Assembly (NCBI RefSeq): GCF_020520425.1
Contig: NC_079492.1
Span: 105,187,157-105,251,156 of the forward strand
DNA length: 64,000 nucleotides
Direction of reading: 5' to 3'
Origin: Spinacia oleracea
Lineage: Eukaryota; Streptophyta; Magnoliopsida; Caryophyllales; Amaranthaceae
This document shows, one piece after another, positions 1-10,387 of the stretch. Under the pieces are notes generated by a model. That model did not search any database. It was not told the origin of the DNA and was given only the letters and a program-made list of their open reading frames with translations. The translations under genes and the position numbers were made by a program. Each line of letters begins with the position of its first letter. The stretch's first letter is position 1.

Positions 1-373
1 AAAGAGGGTTAATAAGTTTGGATAAAATAATAATTCTTCTGTTATTCTCTAAATGACACGATTATTTAAGCACGTTTGTCAATGCACGATTTCAAACGTT
101 AATATCTCCAATTATGAATAAGAAAAAATTATAAATAAGAAAAAAATACTGAGACGAATCTAATAAGGCTCCACTACGTATTTTCTTAAAATAAGATAAG
201 ATAAGATAAGATAAGATAAGTGAATTTAAATTGAATCAAACGGTTCTCAACTCTTAAGGATGGACTGACATTTAAAATGTAATTTTTGACATACAAGAAA
301 TATTATGAATATTCCGTTCTCAAACTTAGGGTTTCGGAACACAATGCATTAAATTACCACTGCTTAAAACATA
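1..373. other. AT-rich sequence downstream of the last visible CYP707A exon
   Basis: No coding exon is recognisable on either strand. It most likely belongs to the seventh intron of the minus-strand P450 gene, whose terminal exon was not found and should lie beyond base 1. Six copies of ATAAG stand in tandem at 191-220. Confidence 0.5.
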
Positions 374-697
374 CTCCCTCCGTCCCATAATATAGTGCCC
401 GTTTGACCAAAATCACGGTTATTAAGGTAAAGTATAACATTGATAATAAAAACAATAATTATTTGTTCTTTCAAGATAAAGTACATGTTAGTTGGCTTTT
501 ATGGAGAGAGAAATTAGAGATTAAAGGTGTGTACATAATAAATAGGCCTAAAAAGACAAAAATCAAGCACATGGGTTGAATAAAAGTCAAAAAATACAAT
601 TTTCAAAGTAAAAATTAATGGTTTAAAATAGAAATAGGCACATCATTTAGGGACACCATTTTAGAAAAACAGGCACTATATTATGGGACGGAGGGAG
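374..697. mobile_element. Stowaway-type MITE with 26-bp perfect inverted repeats
   Basis: The element starts CTCCCTCCGTCCCATAATAT and ends with the exact reverse complement; the terminal inverted repeat is about 26 bp. It is flanked by TA on both sides (372-373 and 698-699). CTCCCTCCGT ends and a TA duplication are the hallmark of Stowaway (Tc1/mariner-derived) MITEs. At 324 bp it has no coding capacity. It probably lies in the last intron of the P450 gene. Confidence 0.9.
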
Positions 698-856
698 TAC
701 TTCGTATTTACCGATATAGTTGAGCCATTAAATTAGCATTGCTTAAAACATATATACTGATGCTCAAAATCATACAAGTATTTCAAAACGGCAATAGTAT
801 ATAAGTATTATTTGGGAATCAATTTTGAAAGTAAACGGAGAGGAAGAGATAGTTAC

Positions 857-1836
857 CTGTAGGTGGTGGTGAGATGGTGGAGAAAAATGAGCATTTCGAG
901 CTTAGCTAGCTCACTGCCTGGACAAGAGTGAACTCCATTACCAAATGGCATGTATGTGTTAGGTCTTGGTGGTACCTGCATCATCCACAATATTTTAAAA
1001 TTAAAAAAAAAAATTAAATAAAAGGAAAAAGATCTTCTACATTACGGAGTACCAAAGGACAGGATACTTTTTTTGAGGTTAAGGCAAAAGAGTTAGAGTT
1101 GGTCATTGACTGGTGGAACAATATGGTGTGGTCAGAGCTCAGAACGGTTAAGCTTATACTTTCACAAGTGATGTAGTTTTATTTAATTCATACTACCTCC
1201 ATTGCATAAAGTTCAATTTTGTTTGTGAAAAAATTATAAAAAAGTTGATATTCTGAAAACAAATATCGAGATCAATCTAAAAAAGTATTACATGTAACGT
1301 TTTAATGTATATAATAGTGAGAATTTACGGTCAAAATTTTTATACTTTACCCACATTTTATAAAACGTAAAGAACTGTAAGAAATAGAGCTAGTATTTGG
1401 CTTGAGTCAAATGAAACGTGTAAGACAGTCACCAATGTAATCACCTTGTAATGTATCCAAAATTTGAGCAGAAAAATGAAAATAAAATAAATCCAAAAGA
1501 AAGTCACGTGCTTTGATGCTAGTAGTAGCCTATACAAGATTTCATGTATAGAAGGTCCCTGGTTTTTCCATAGGCCTGAAAACAAGAAGATTCAAATATT
1601 CCATTGATATTGACACATGACACTAGCACCCCAAGTCCCTACCATACACAATCTAGTCATTGCAAACCTTATATTTTCAATCCCCTAAAATCCTACGTAC
1701 CCCAAACATTTCAATTATTATTTGACACAACCTTCTACTAGTAGTAAGTAAACCAATTTAGCGCGTAATTGAAATATCCAATATGTCGACTAATAAGTTT
1801 AGATAATATATATAATTAAAATCTCTCGACCACAAC

Positions 1837-1923
<87 letters not shown>

Positions 1924-4900
1924 GTATATACATGCACGACAAAAACATGTAAGGTCGATCTTAATTAGTTTTGACTAGTAATTAAGTAAGATTTCATATA
2001 TACTAGAGTCTTTTTTATAGTCGGTATTAATTTTAGATAAGTCGGAAAATTACAAAGTACCTCAAATCTTGAAGGGTCAAACTTTTCAGGGTGTGGGAAG
2101 AATTCTGCACAATGGTGAATGCTTCTAAACAAGGGTAGGACTTTCCACCCTTTGGGAATCAAATAGCCTTCAAACTCAACGTCATGTACTGCTTCCCTAA
2201 ATGTAAATGATAGTATACTTGCTGTTCTTAGTGTCTCTTGAATCACCTATCATTTTATATTTTATCCGTCAACAAATATACTCGTAAAAATATGTTAATT
2301 CAGGAAACACACTCACACACTCCGAATATATCTTTAAAACAATGGTTACCCGGCTCGTTAAAGGCATGTTCCGAGTGTCCTCCCATGTAAGACCACGGTT
2401 AGCTTCAATTAGTCTTTGCTTAATTCCTCCTTGTTCCTTCTGCAACCCCAAATATAAATTAATTTATTAATAAATACAATTATAAAAAATGAAATCAAAA
2501 TATATATATTTTTTTGGTGCAAATACAATACAAATTACAAATTACTGGATGAGGTGCTATTCAAACCTATAACCTATTGTATATTCGTATACAAGTCAAT
2601 CTTAAATTTTTAGCCACTAAATCAAGAAATCATCACTAATCACTAATGACAATTAAAATATGCTACATATTGTATAGAAAATCAACATTTAGTTTTCTAG
2701 CTATTTTATAAAACGTTAAAATGTGACATGAGAATAATTTAATCTCAAAATTTTCTCAACCACGAAACCACCAAAATATCAGGAGCATGAAATATTTTAC
2801 TGACATTATTGTTATTTTAATTAATTTAATTTAATTTAATATTTGGTGAATCTTTGTTGCTTAGAAATAAACCCAAAAGGGGAACTTTCATGGAAATCCA
2901 AGAAAAGACAAATCTCAAGTGTTTAGCACGTAAACTATAACAAGAATGGACGTACGAGTGTTGATGTAATAGAATAATTTCCCCATATCTTGAATTAAGA
3001 TTACATTATGTTATCCGGGAAATAAATATATTCAGGATAATAAATATATTAAAGGAATCAAGTAGTATATACTTATGTCCATATCCTCAAACTTAGATCT
3101 ATGTCTCTTTAGAATCATATAAAGTACCGAGTAGTAAATCAAACTGAATTGCAAATATTGGTCAACAAATCTTTAACGAGTCTATATTATAAATATACTC
3201 CGTATGAGTACTATAGTTTACATTGAGTAACGGTCGCTTAAAAAACTTGGATTTTGTTCTTTTTAATTACTTAACTTTTCTTGTTAAGGTATATTCACGT
3301 TATCATATTCTTTTGAATCTTGAAGGATGCATGACACCATTAATTAAGACACTATAAAAAAGTGAGAATAAGTTTAGTTTCCTAAAATTTCTAAATGTAA
3401 AAAGGTTAAAATTGAAATAAATACTCTCTATGAAATTCATATTTAGAAAGTCTAAAGTGTTTTTTTTTTTTTTTTTTTTTTTGAGGGAAAGAAAGTCTAA
3501 AGTGTTAAAACGTAATTTGTCTCCTACTTAATAAAGAAATTAACGCGATAATATTTTGTATGCATGGAAAGTCAAATGTTAACCGTAAAGTTAGAAAAAT
3601 CACCGTGACAGCTTGGAGAAGATGGTGATTATCGTGCAAGTATTTGAGAAGCCATGTGAGGACACTAGCAGTTGTATCATGGGCTGCGAATATCACTCCA
3701 ATTACATTATCAGCAATTTGAGAATCACTTAGCTCATTATTCTTTCCTGTTTTCTGCTCTCTTGATCCAAGTAACACTCCTAACAATCCTCCATCTATGT
3801 TATTGTTTTTCCTTCGTCTTGCTATAAGCTTCCTTAAGGTCTCATTTAGAAGCTTCCTTGCCTATTATCGACCACAACAAAACAAACAAAATTAATGATT
3901 AGTTTCCCTCAAAACAATGTTTAGTCACTAATTTAACAACTAGTGAAGTGTCTTATCGGGCAATAATATTACACTTACTTAACTGTCAAACCACGCTTTC
4001 TTTCTATTATGTCACTTGGGGCATGAGGGGTGGGTGATGTGGCGTGTTGTTTGACAAGTACGTTTAACTATCATATCGGACAGTTTTTATACTACGGAGT
4101 ACCCCCGTTTAAAATGATCTTTACGGTTGAATTTGCACAAGTATTAAAACAAAATAGAAAGGTAGATATGTAAAAAGGTGGGTGAATCTAAGAAGAAAAT
4201 GAATAAAGTAAGATAAAGTGAGTGAAAAGTTATAAATGTTGTAGAGGCACCATAAGAGATGTAAGATAGTAAATTTTCATGTCAAAAAATAGAACATTAT
4301 AAAACGAAAAGTGTAAAGATCATTAGTAAGAGTTTGTGTTTAATTAAATACTAAAAGTTAGGCAAAAGCTAATTATGTAAAATGTGACACATAAGAGTCT
4401 CAAAATTGATATTGACAAGCAAAAGAAAAAACAAGCAGAGGATAATGTGGGGTTGAGAAAGTATAATAAGGAGAGAAACCTTCATGGATTTGTGAAAAGG
4501 AGTTCCAGGGAAATTTAGGGGCATAGAATTGTATCCCTTCTCTAAGGAATGATACAAATTCTTGATCCCTTCAATCTCCAACTCTTTGTTGTCACCGAAC
4601 GCTGAGATGATCGCCACGTCGAATGCATACTGGTTATAAAATTTTATCAGCTAAGTTAGTTGATCGATACTCATTTAACATCAATTAAATTGTTTGATAT
4701 AAGGAAGTACCAAATGAACGGATTTCGAAGTGACCACATATTCATGCAGATTCCGATGAGAATTAAAATATTTAAAACGCGGGTCTATTATATATAATAT
4801 ATGAAATGACCATATATATTATCCATCCAACCATTTCATATTTTCATACCTTCTTCATTTCGTGTAGAGTGTTGATGGTGTTATTCTCCCAAGTAGGGAG

Positions 4901-5642
4901 GAAGTTAAGGACAATGTTCTCGATGTCGGAGACAGAAGCCTTTAATGTACAAGGAAGAAAAGAGGATTGAACAAGCTTCTTGAGCTTAGAATGGTAGTCT
5001 CCTTGATGGAAGAACAAGGCCTCAGGACCAATCATCTTCTCCTTACTAGGTGGATAAGTTGGTTTGAAGAGATGCGCTTTAGTTACAAGCACAATCTTTG
5101 CCGCTTCAGGACTTGATATCATTACACATGGACATCCCAATATATGGGTCTTAAATATATCACCATACCTATATCATATCCCAAACAAAACAAAACAAAA
5201 CAAAAAAAAACAACTATTAAGAGAAAATATATATACGGAGTAGTCTCATCTGCACACGTTCATACACATACTTCATCTGTTCGGAATTAGTTATCATCTC
5301 GTTTACAATGTAATAATCTGAATTAGTTATGGTTATGGTAATAATAGATGTGATTACAACATAATCCGGACAGACGGAGTAGTAACAAGTTTATATATAC
5401 CTTTTTTGCCTATTAGAGAAGAAAGAATTAGGATTTTCGGTATATAGCTTAAGAGTCTCTCCAAGATAAGGCCAACCCATAGAACCAGGGGGAAGTTGTA
5501 GTCTTTTGTGTTTGGGATAAAAATAGCATAGTAATTGGGAAAGAGTTATGAGAATTACAAGAGAAAATAAAAACAGAACAAGTGAGATTAAGAAAGGATT
5601 ATTAGTAGGAGAAACAACAAGTAGAAGAGGAGAATATTGCAT
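857..5642 (-). CDS. CYP707A: CYP707A-type cytochrome P450, abscisic acid 8'-hydroxylase (3' end outside window)
   Basis: Seven exons with GT-AG borders: 5642-5401, 5168-4850, 4629-4480, 3861-3604, 2439-2350, 2246-2061 and 975-857, about 454 codons. CYP707A proteins are usually about 465-480 residues, so only the last 20-30 are missing. The start ATG is followed by a hydrophobic membrane anchor of about 25 residues and a proline-rich hinge ([17 protein letters not shown]). The I-helix oxygen-activation motif is AAHDTT, the K-helix ExxR is ETLR, the PERF-type motif is FDPSRFE and the haem-cysteine loop is [11 protein letters not shown]. The family oxidises the 8' methyl of abscisic acid in the endoplasmic reticulum, starting ABA catabolism that controls dormancy, drought recovery and stomata. 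The motifs MPLTSRVIQETLR and [19 protein letters not shown] are typical of CYP707A. All visible exons are open, so the gene looks functional. Subfamily number cannot be assigned from here. Confidence 0.9.
1841..1920. repeat. (AT)40 microsatellite in P450 intron 6
   Basis: An uninterrupted AT dinucleotide run of 80 bp lies inside the 1085-bp sixth intron of the CYP707A gene. It is likely to be length-polymorphic. Confidence 0.95.
3446..3506. repeat. 16-bp direct repeat around a T tract in P450 intron 4
   Basis: GAAAGTCTAAAGTGTT occurs at 3446-3461 and again at 3491-3506, separated by a T tract ending near 3482 and GAGGGAAA. Relative to the gene strand this is a poly(A) tract bracketed by a direct repeat, the footprint expected of a fully 5'-truncated retroposon insertion. 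Slippage is an alternative. Confidence 0.5.
4101..4330. mobile_element. Candidate short MITE in P450 intron 3
   Basis: AATGATCTTTAC near 4112-4123 is matched by the inverted GTAAAGATCATT near 4313-4324, with TA dinucleotides close to both outer ends. The size of about 230 bp and the position within an intron fit a Stowaway-like MITE with diverged ends. Boundaries are approximate. Confidence 0.35.
5271..5379. mobile_element. Candidate short Stowaway-like MITE in P450 intron 1
   Basis: The left end CTTCATCTGTTCGGAATTAG is partly matched in inverted orientation by the right end ATCCGGACAGACGGAG. TA flanks both ends. It is 109 bp and sits in the 232-bp first intron. The inverted repeats are imperfect, so this is tentative. 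Confidence 0.45.
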
Positions 5643-5802
5643 GGTGGCTTTTGGGGAATAACAAGGGAGGGGAAACTTAAGCTAGGTGGCAATACAAGGG
5701 TTATTTGTTGTTGAAATTGGAAAATGTTGTTGTTTTTTGGTGTGGGAATGTGGGAATGTGGGAATGTGGGATCAAGTTCAAAGATGTGGTGAAGTGGAGG
5801 GG

Positions 5803-5812
5803 CCTTTATATA
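5803..5812 (-). promoter_or_regulatory. TATA box of the CYP707A gene
   Basis: On the minus strand TATATAAAGG lies about 160 bp upstream of the start codon at 5642. Transcription would begin near 5775, giving a 5' UTR of roughly 130 nt that includes a short GTGGGAAT tandem repeat at 5741-5769. No other TATA element is as well placed. Confidence 0.55.
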
Positions 5813-6096
5813 GAGGATTTTGAGAGGGAGATATGTGAGGGCTCATATGACAAACGTCACCCTTTCTTTCGGAACATTTTGTTTCTCTCTCATATTTTTC
5901 TAAATCATCTTTAGTGTATTATGCCTACCTTAATCTTTATAGTGAGCTGAGGTTCGAACTTCAGATCAATGCATGCCTCCGTATTTAGATGTGTAGATAA
6001 ATACTTCAAATTAATATGTAAAACTAGCTTTTAGTTATTTATATGGTGGGTCCTCACAAGTCTCTTAGTCGCATCTTATTTTAGAATGTCCTATAA

Positions 6097-7149
6097 GAGC
6101 AACTTTAATGGTTAGTGATGTAGTTAAGTTTGTCACATCAAGTTTCTAGTCACAGTGTTTTTAAGTTGCTACAATAACCTGTACCTCTCTATAATATTTT
6201 ATTTTATTAAATTTATATTTATTTTACCTTTCACACGTCTTTGTGTCACCAGTCACACCATCAACATGATGGCGTGACACGCGCACGCAACTCCCTTGTG
6301 CACAACTATTATGGAGAAGTTTATTGATTGGTGATACTTGCTTTTCTATGCTGGTGTTACTTATACATTATATTTGCTATTATTTTTCTTGTTTTACTTC
6401 AGCTTCTTCAATTTCATGTTTGAGGTTCCTTGTATAGACAATTGTTACTTGACTTTCTATGCTGCTCTTATTTATCATTTTATTGATTGTTACTTTTCTT
6501 GTTTTATTGCGGTTTGTTCAATTTCATGTTAGAGGTTCCTTGTATGGACTAGTGTTATTTGACATTCTATGTTGGCTGACTTATACATAGTATTTGTTGT
6601 TACTTTTCTTGTTTTATTGCAGTTTCATGTAAGAAGTTCCTTGTATAGACTGGTGTTACTTGACTTTTTATGATGTTGTTATACATTTTATTGATTGTTA
6701 CTTTTCTTGTTTTATTGCAATTTATTCAATTTCATGTTTGAGGTTCCTTATATAAACTTGTGTAACGTTACTTGAATTTCTATGCTGGTGTTACTTAATT
6801 ATACATTGTATTCGTTGTTATTTTTCTTGTCTTATTGCAGTTTCATGTTAGAGGTTCCTTGTATAAACTGATGTTACTTTATTTTCTATGATGGTGTTAC
6901 TTTTAAATTCCGGTAACCAACGCGTTGGGCTTTAAACACACTGAACTTTTTTTTATAAGTGTGAATGCACCACACCATCAAGTTGATGGTGTAGCTAGTC
7001 ACATATAAGACTTGAGGTTTACCTTTTTCATTTTTTTTCTTCAGCTAACTGCTCATATGCGCTAAAATATTTTGATAGTTACTTTCGTAATTCATATACC
7101 AACAGTTAGCCACCTGCTCATATATTTTTTGTGACCATTGAAATTGCTC
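6097..7149. mobile_element. Tourist/PIF-Harbinger-like MITE, 1053 bp
   Basis: The ends GAGCAACTTTAATGG and CCATTGAAATTGCTC form a near-perfect 15-bp inverted repeat. They are bracketed by TAA at 6094-6096 and 7150-7152. A 3-bp TAA duplication and GAGCA ends are typical of PIF/Harbinger-derived MITEs. The element has no coding capacity; its middle is an internal tandem repeat annotated separately. Confidence 0.75.
6335..6905. repeat. Internal ~110-bp tandem repeat, about five copies
   Basis: The phrase GAGGTTCCTTGTATA recurs with small changes near 6422, 6531, 6635, 6740 and 6851. Each copy is accompanied by TTACTTTTCTTGTTTTATTG and a trailing TTTCATGTT. The copies are diverged from one another and explain most of the length of the surrounding MITE. 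Confidence 0.75.
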
Positions 7150-7152
7150 TAA

Positions 7153-7677
7153 GATGATTCAGAGATCAAATACATAATGGTGTATCTGAGAAAGGGTAAA
7201 TGTTTTATAACCTTTCAAGTATGTGACACAAAAACTATATAAATATTCGTGAACTGTTATTTTTAAGAGATCATATGTAAGTATGAATTATACCGAAAAT
7301 GAAAGTGACATTTATATTGGGTTGGTTCCATCCATATATTTCATATTCAATAGTTAGTGTTACATTTACCAAAGTTTAGTTTATAGCGAGTTTTCACAAA
7401 ATAGTGACATATATGCATATGTTATGAATTGTCATAGTCATCTTCTTGTTAAAAAGTGTCCATCTCCAAATCAGAGATCGATTGAGTTAGCTTAGTCACT
7501 AGTGAAAGAGTTAATGTGAGCATGTGTATATTACTTTCTTCCATTTAAGGGACTCAAACGTGTTATATTTTACTATTTTTGTGTGTCTTTAATCATTTGA
7601 ATGTATTTGTCATATTATAATAAAATTGTGTGGAGTGAAATCCTGGTTTACCTCAATTTAATTATTGATGAAGGGCA
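7153..7677. other. Intergenic AT-rich stretch
   Basis: I see no open reading frame with family resemblance, no RNA gene and no recognisable terminal repeat here. Confidence 0.6.
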
Positions 7678-7686
7678 TAATATTTG

Positions 7687-8028
7687 CGAAAATGATAAAG
7701 GTCGCAACATGCGACCTTTAAGCCGTGTCACAATGATGACATGACATGCTTATGTGTCATGATTTAAATTGGAAACTAAAATATTTAACTTATATAATCT
7801 ATTATATATGTTTCAAAAAAAGGTAGGAAAATCTTAATATTCTGATTTGTTTCCTTCTTTACATCGATTACCTAATTTATATATTTTTATAGTAAAAATA
7901 TTGCATTGATAGTAAAATATTTATGATGACGCATAGCATACGTGACGCTTATATGTACCAATTAAACTGCGACATGTAAGATTGCGACAACTAAATGTTG
8001 TCGCAACTTGCGACCTTTATCATCACCC
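7687..8028. mobile_element. Mutator-like MITE with 9-bp target duplication
   Basis: TAATATTTG occurs on both sides, at 7678-7686 and 8029-8037. The inner ends share an inverted ATGATAAAGGTCGCAA motif. Nine-base duplications are characteristic of Mutator-like elements. The 342-bp body is noncoding, and each end also contains a local GGTCGCAAC..TGCGACC palindrome. Confidence 0.7.
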
Positions 8029-8339
8029 TAATATTTGATAGGTTATCACGAAAAATGATTCACTCAGGCTACAGATTGATTTAAAAATAAGGTTAAGAAT
8101 GTGTAAAAGCTAGTACGTACGTGAGAATGACTTGGAAAAATGATAAAAAGAGTTAGTTTTTTTTGTCAAATCGTTATTTTAGTTTTGTTAGGAAATACCT
8201 ACAACTTAGTTAAGTCGACAAGAGTACGAAATACACTTGGAGTCGAATATAAATCTTGTTTGGTTTATATGTTGTTTCCTAGTTTAATTAGAATTGTAAT
8301 TAGGAAACTAAATATATTTTGGTATGTATCAAAAAAATC

Positions 8340-8744
8340 TGAAAATCTTTCCCTTCAGTTTTGGAAAAGCGCATCCCTTAGACCTAAAGTGTTCGCTGCT
8401 CCCTTTCTCCCCCGTACGTGTTCTCCCTGCTCTCTTCAAACAAACATTTTCTCATCTCCTTTTTCACTCCATTCCACCGGCGACGCCTTGCTCTTCTCCT
8501 CAGCTCCTTCTTCACCGGCGACGGCCTTGCTCTTCAATTCACACTCACACACTCGCACAAACTTCGGAATTGCTTCGGTTACAATGGAGTTCGCAATGGC
8601 TTCAATCGAGATCGCCGTTTTTTCCTAGGTATGGTGTAATTCTCTGTTTTTGCAGCCATAATTCTCTGCTTGTGCAGCCATAATTATCTGTTTTGCTCCG
8701 TTATTTGCTTCGATTTTGGTCCACTTTTTGTTCTTCGGCTTCGG
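8340..8744 (+). other. TC-rich leader-like sequence with possible splice donor
   Basis: The stretch is rich in CT and in CACCGGCGACG motifs, like plant 5' UTRs. It contains a 15-codon open frame (atg at 8584) that stops just before TAG/GTATGG, a possible splice donor. TGCAGCCATAATT then repeats twice at 8653-8684. It could be the 5' part of a gene or of the non-LTR element further right, cut off by the copy A insertion. No protein family is recognised. Confidence 0.3.
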
Positions 8745-8989
8745 GTTTGCTGGAGGTGGTTTGCTGGAGGTTCGGTGGTAGTGGTGGGAGGTTGGTTTGC
8801 TGGTGGTTCGGTGGTGGTGGGAGGCCGGAGGAGGTACGATGGTGGTGGGATGAGGCAGGGGGGTTGAGAGTAGTAATAATATTAACACTTCGGTGGTGGT
8901 GGGAGGTTGGTTTGTTGGTGGTTCGATGGTGGTGGGAGGCTGGTTTGTTGGTGGTTCGGTGGTGGTGGGAGGCTGGAGGAGGTATAGTG
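8745..8989. repeat. G-rich tandem repeat that received the copy A insertion
   Basis: GGTTCGGTGGTGGTGGGAGG and variants recur about six times. A longer motif, GGTGGTGGGATGAGGCAGG followed by GTTGAGAGT and AATATTAACACT, is present at 8844-8892 and again just right of the Copia insertion at 19446-19492. The repeat array therefore pre-dated and was split by the insertion. Confidence 0.75.
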
Positions 8990-10372
8990 TGAAGGAAATA
9001 ATGCCCTTGGTCCAAGTATGCATTCTATGTTAAGTCTAATAAATGCGGTTCAGTATTAATTAACAAGTTAATAATTCAGTGAGATCAAGTGAGCTGAATG
9101 CCTAGCTAGAGGCCGCTTCAGTTCAAGTGGAATTAATGATATTAATCCACACCTTACTCTTGACTGAACCCGTAGGGTCACACAAATAGTACGTAAACGG
9201 ATCAAGTATTTAATGGCATTAAATACTCCATCTATGAATATTCGGAACCGACGGATCTTGGTTTCAGTGGGAGCTAAGATCGTCACAGGCAAGAAATGAA
9301 TACTCCGGAAACGATGATATTGCCGGAAACGGAAATATGGATCGTATCGGAAATATGAATATTATCCAAGTCGTAGATGTTGCCGGAAACGGAAACATGG
9401 TACGTATCGGAAAATATTATTGGAAATGGAAATATTACCAGAATCGGAAATATTGCCGGAAACGGAAATATTGTCAGAATCGGAAATATTGCCGGAATCG
9501 GAAAATAATTCCGGAAACGGAAATATTAAATATTTGTTCGAAACGGAAATTAATTCCGGAATCGGAAATATTAAATATTGTTCGTATCGGAAATAGATTC
9601 CGGAAATGGAAATTTAATCGGAAGCGTATCGTACGAATTAGCATCGGACGAGGCTTGCCGGACGAAGGCCCAGCACGAAGCCGGGGCCATCGCCCAGCAA
9701 GCATGCGCGCCACAAGCCCAGCCAAGGCAGCGCCCAGGCCTACCGCAAGGCAGGCCCAGCGCGCGCCAAGGGCCACGGCTGCGTGGGCCGTGCTGCGCGG
9801 GCTGCTGCTCGCACGCGCATGGGCAGCCCTTGTGGCTGCCGTGTGTGTGTGAGTTTGTGCTCATGCGTGATTCCTGAATCTGCAAGAGTCAGTGTATGAT
9901 TAAATGTCTATTCCTAATTGGATAAATTAATTAAATAGAATTCATGTAGGATTCTAATTCCAATTAATTCGCATCCTACTAGGATTACGATTCCTTTTCC
10001 ATAACTCTATAAATAAAGGCCTAGGGGTCATAATTTATACACAAGTTTCAAAGTATTCAAAAGTGAGTTTTTTGAGAGAAAATCAAACACACATCTTGCT
10101 CAAAAGTGCCGAAATTTTCTAGTACCTTAAGGGCGATTCTAGTTGGTCAATCTTAAGGCGGATCCGGACGTGCTGTGGACTATCTACGGAGGGACGACAC
10201 TTGGAGTCCTAAAAGACTTGTTCTTGTTCGGTTCGGGCGCAGCTAGGGAGGGCACGCAACAAAGAGTATGCATCTAATTATGCTATATGATTATGTGTAA
10301 ATAATATGTTGTCCTGGGTTAATGGTTGTTTCCGCATGATTTATGTAATGTCATATGTATCATAACCTAACA
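8990..10372 (+). repeat. 5' LTR of copy A
   Basis: It begins TGAAGGAAATAATGCCC and ends CATAACCTAACA. It holds about 18 copies of CGGAAA between 9311 and 9615, then a GC-rich block (9650-9850), then a TATA box. The same order is present in every LTR of this family in the window. Confidence 0.95.
10008..10015 (+). promoter_or_regulatory. TATA box in the 5' LTR of copy A
   Basis: TATAAATA followed by AAGGCC lies about 360 bp before the LTR end. The same motif is kept in the 3' LTR near 19077, in the solo LTR near 34573 and in the copy B 3' LTR near 60471, which supports a promoter role. Confidence 0.6.
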
Positions 10373-10373
10373 G

Positions 10374-10387
10374 TGGTATCACGAGCC
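10374..10387 (+). other. Primer binding site of copy A (initiator Met tRNA type)
   Basis: TGGTATCACGAGCC starts two bases after the LTR end. It resembles the initiator-methionine tRNA complement TGGTATCAGAGC with one extra C. The same variant is present in copy B at 36084-36097, so it is a family trait and not a fresh mutation. Confidence 0.75.

Noticed and set aside
8140..9023. Several open frames of 65-162 codons
   Set aside because: Low-complexity products of a TC-rich leader and of the GGTGGTGGGAGG repeat, with no conserved domain.
9337..9885. Open frames of 99-171 codons in the LTR, repeated at 18405-18953 and partly elsewhere
   Set aside because: They translate the CGGAAA repeats and GC-rich block of the LTR; the frames are not kept in the older LTRs.
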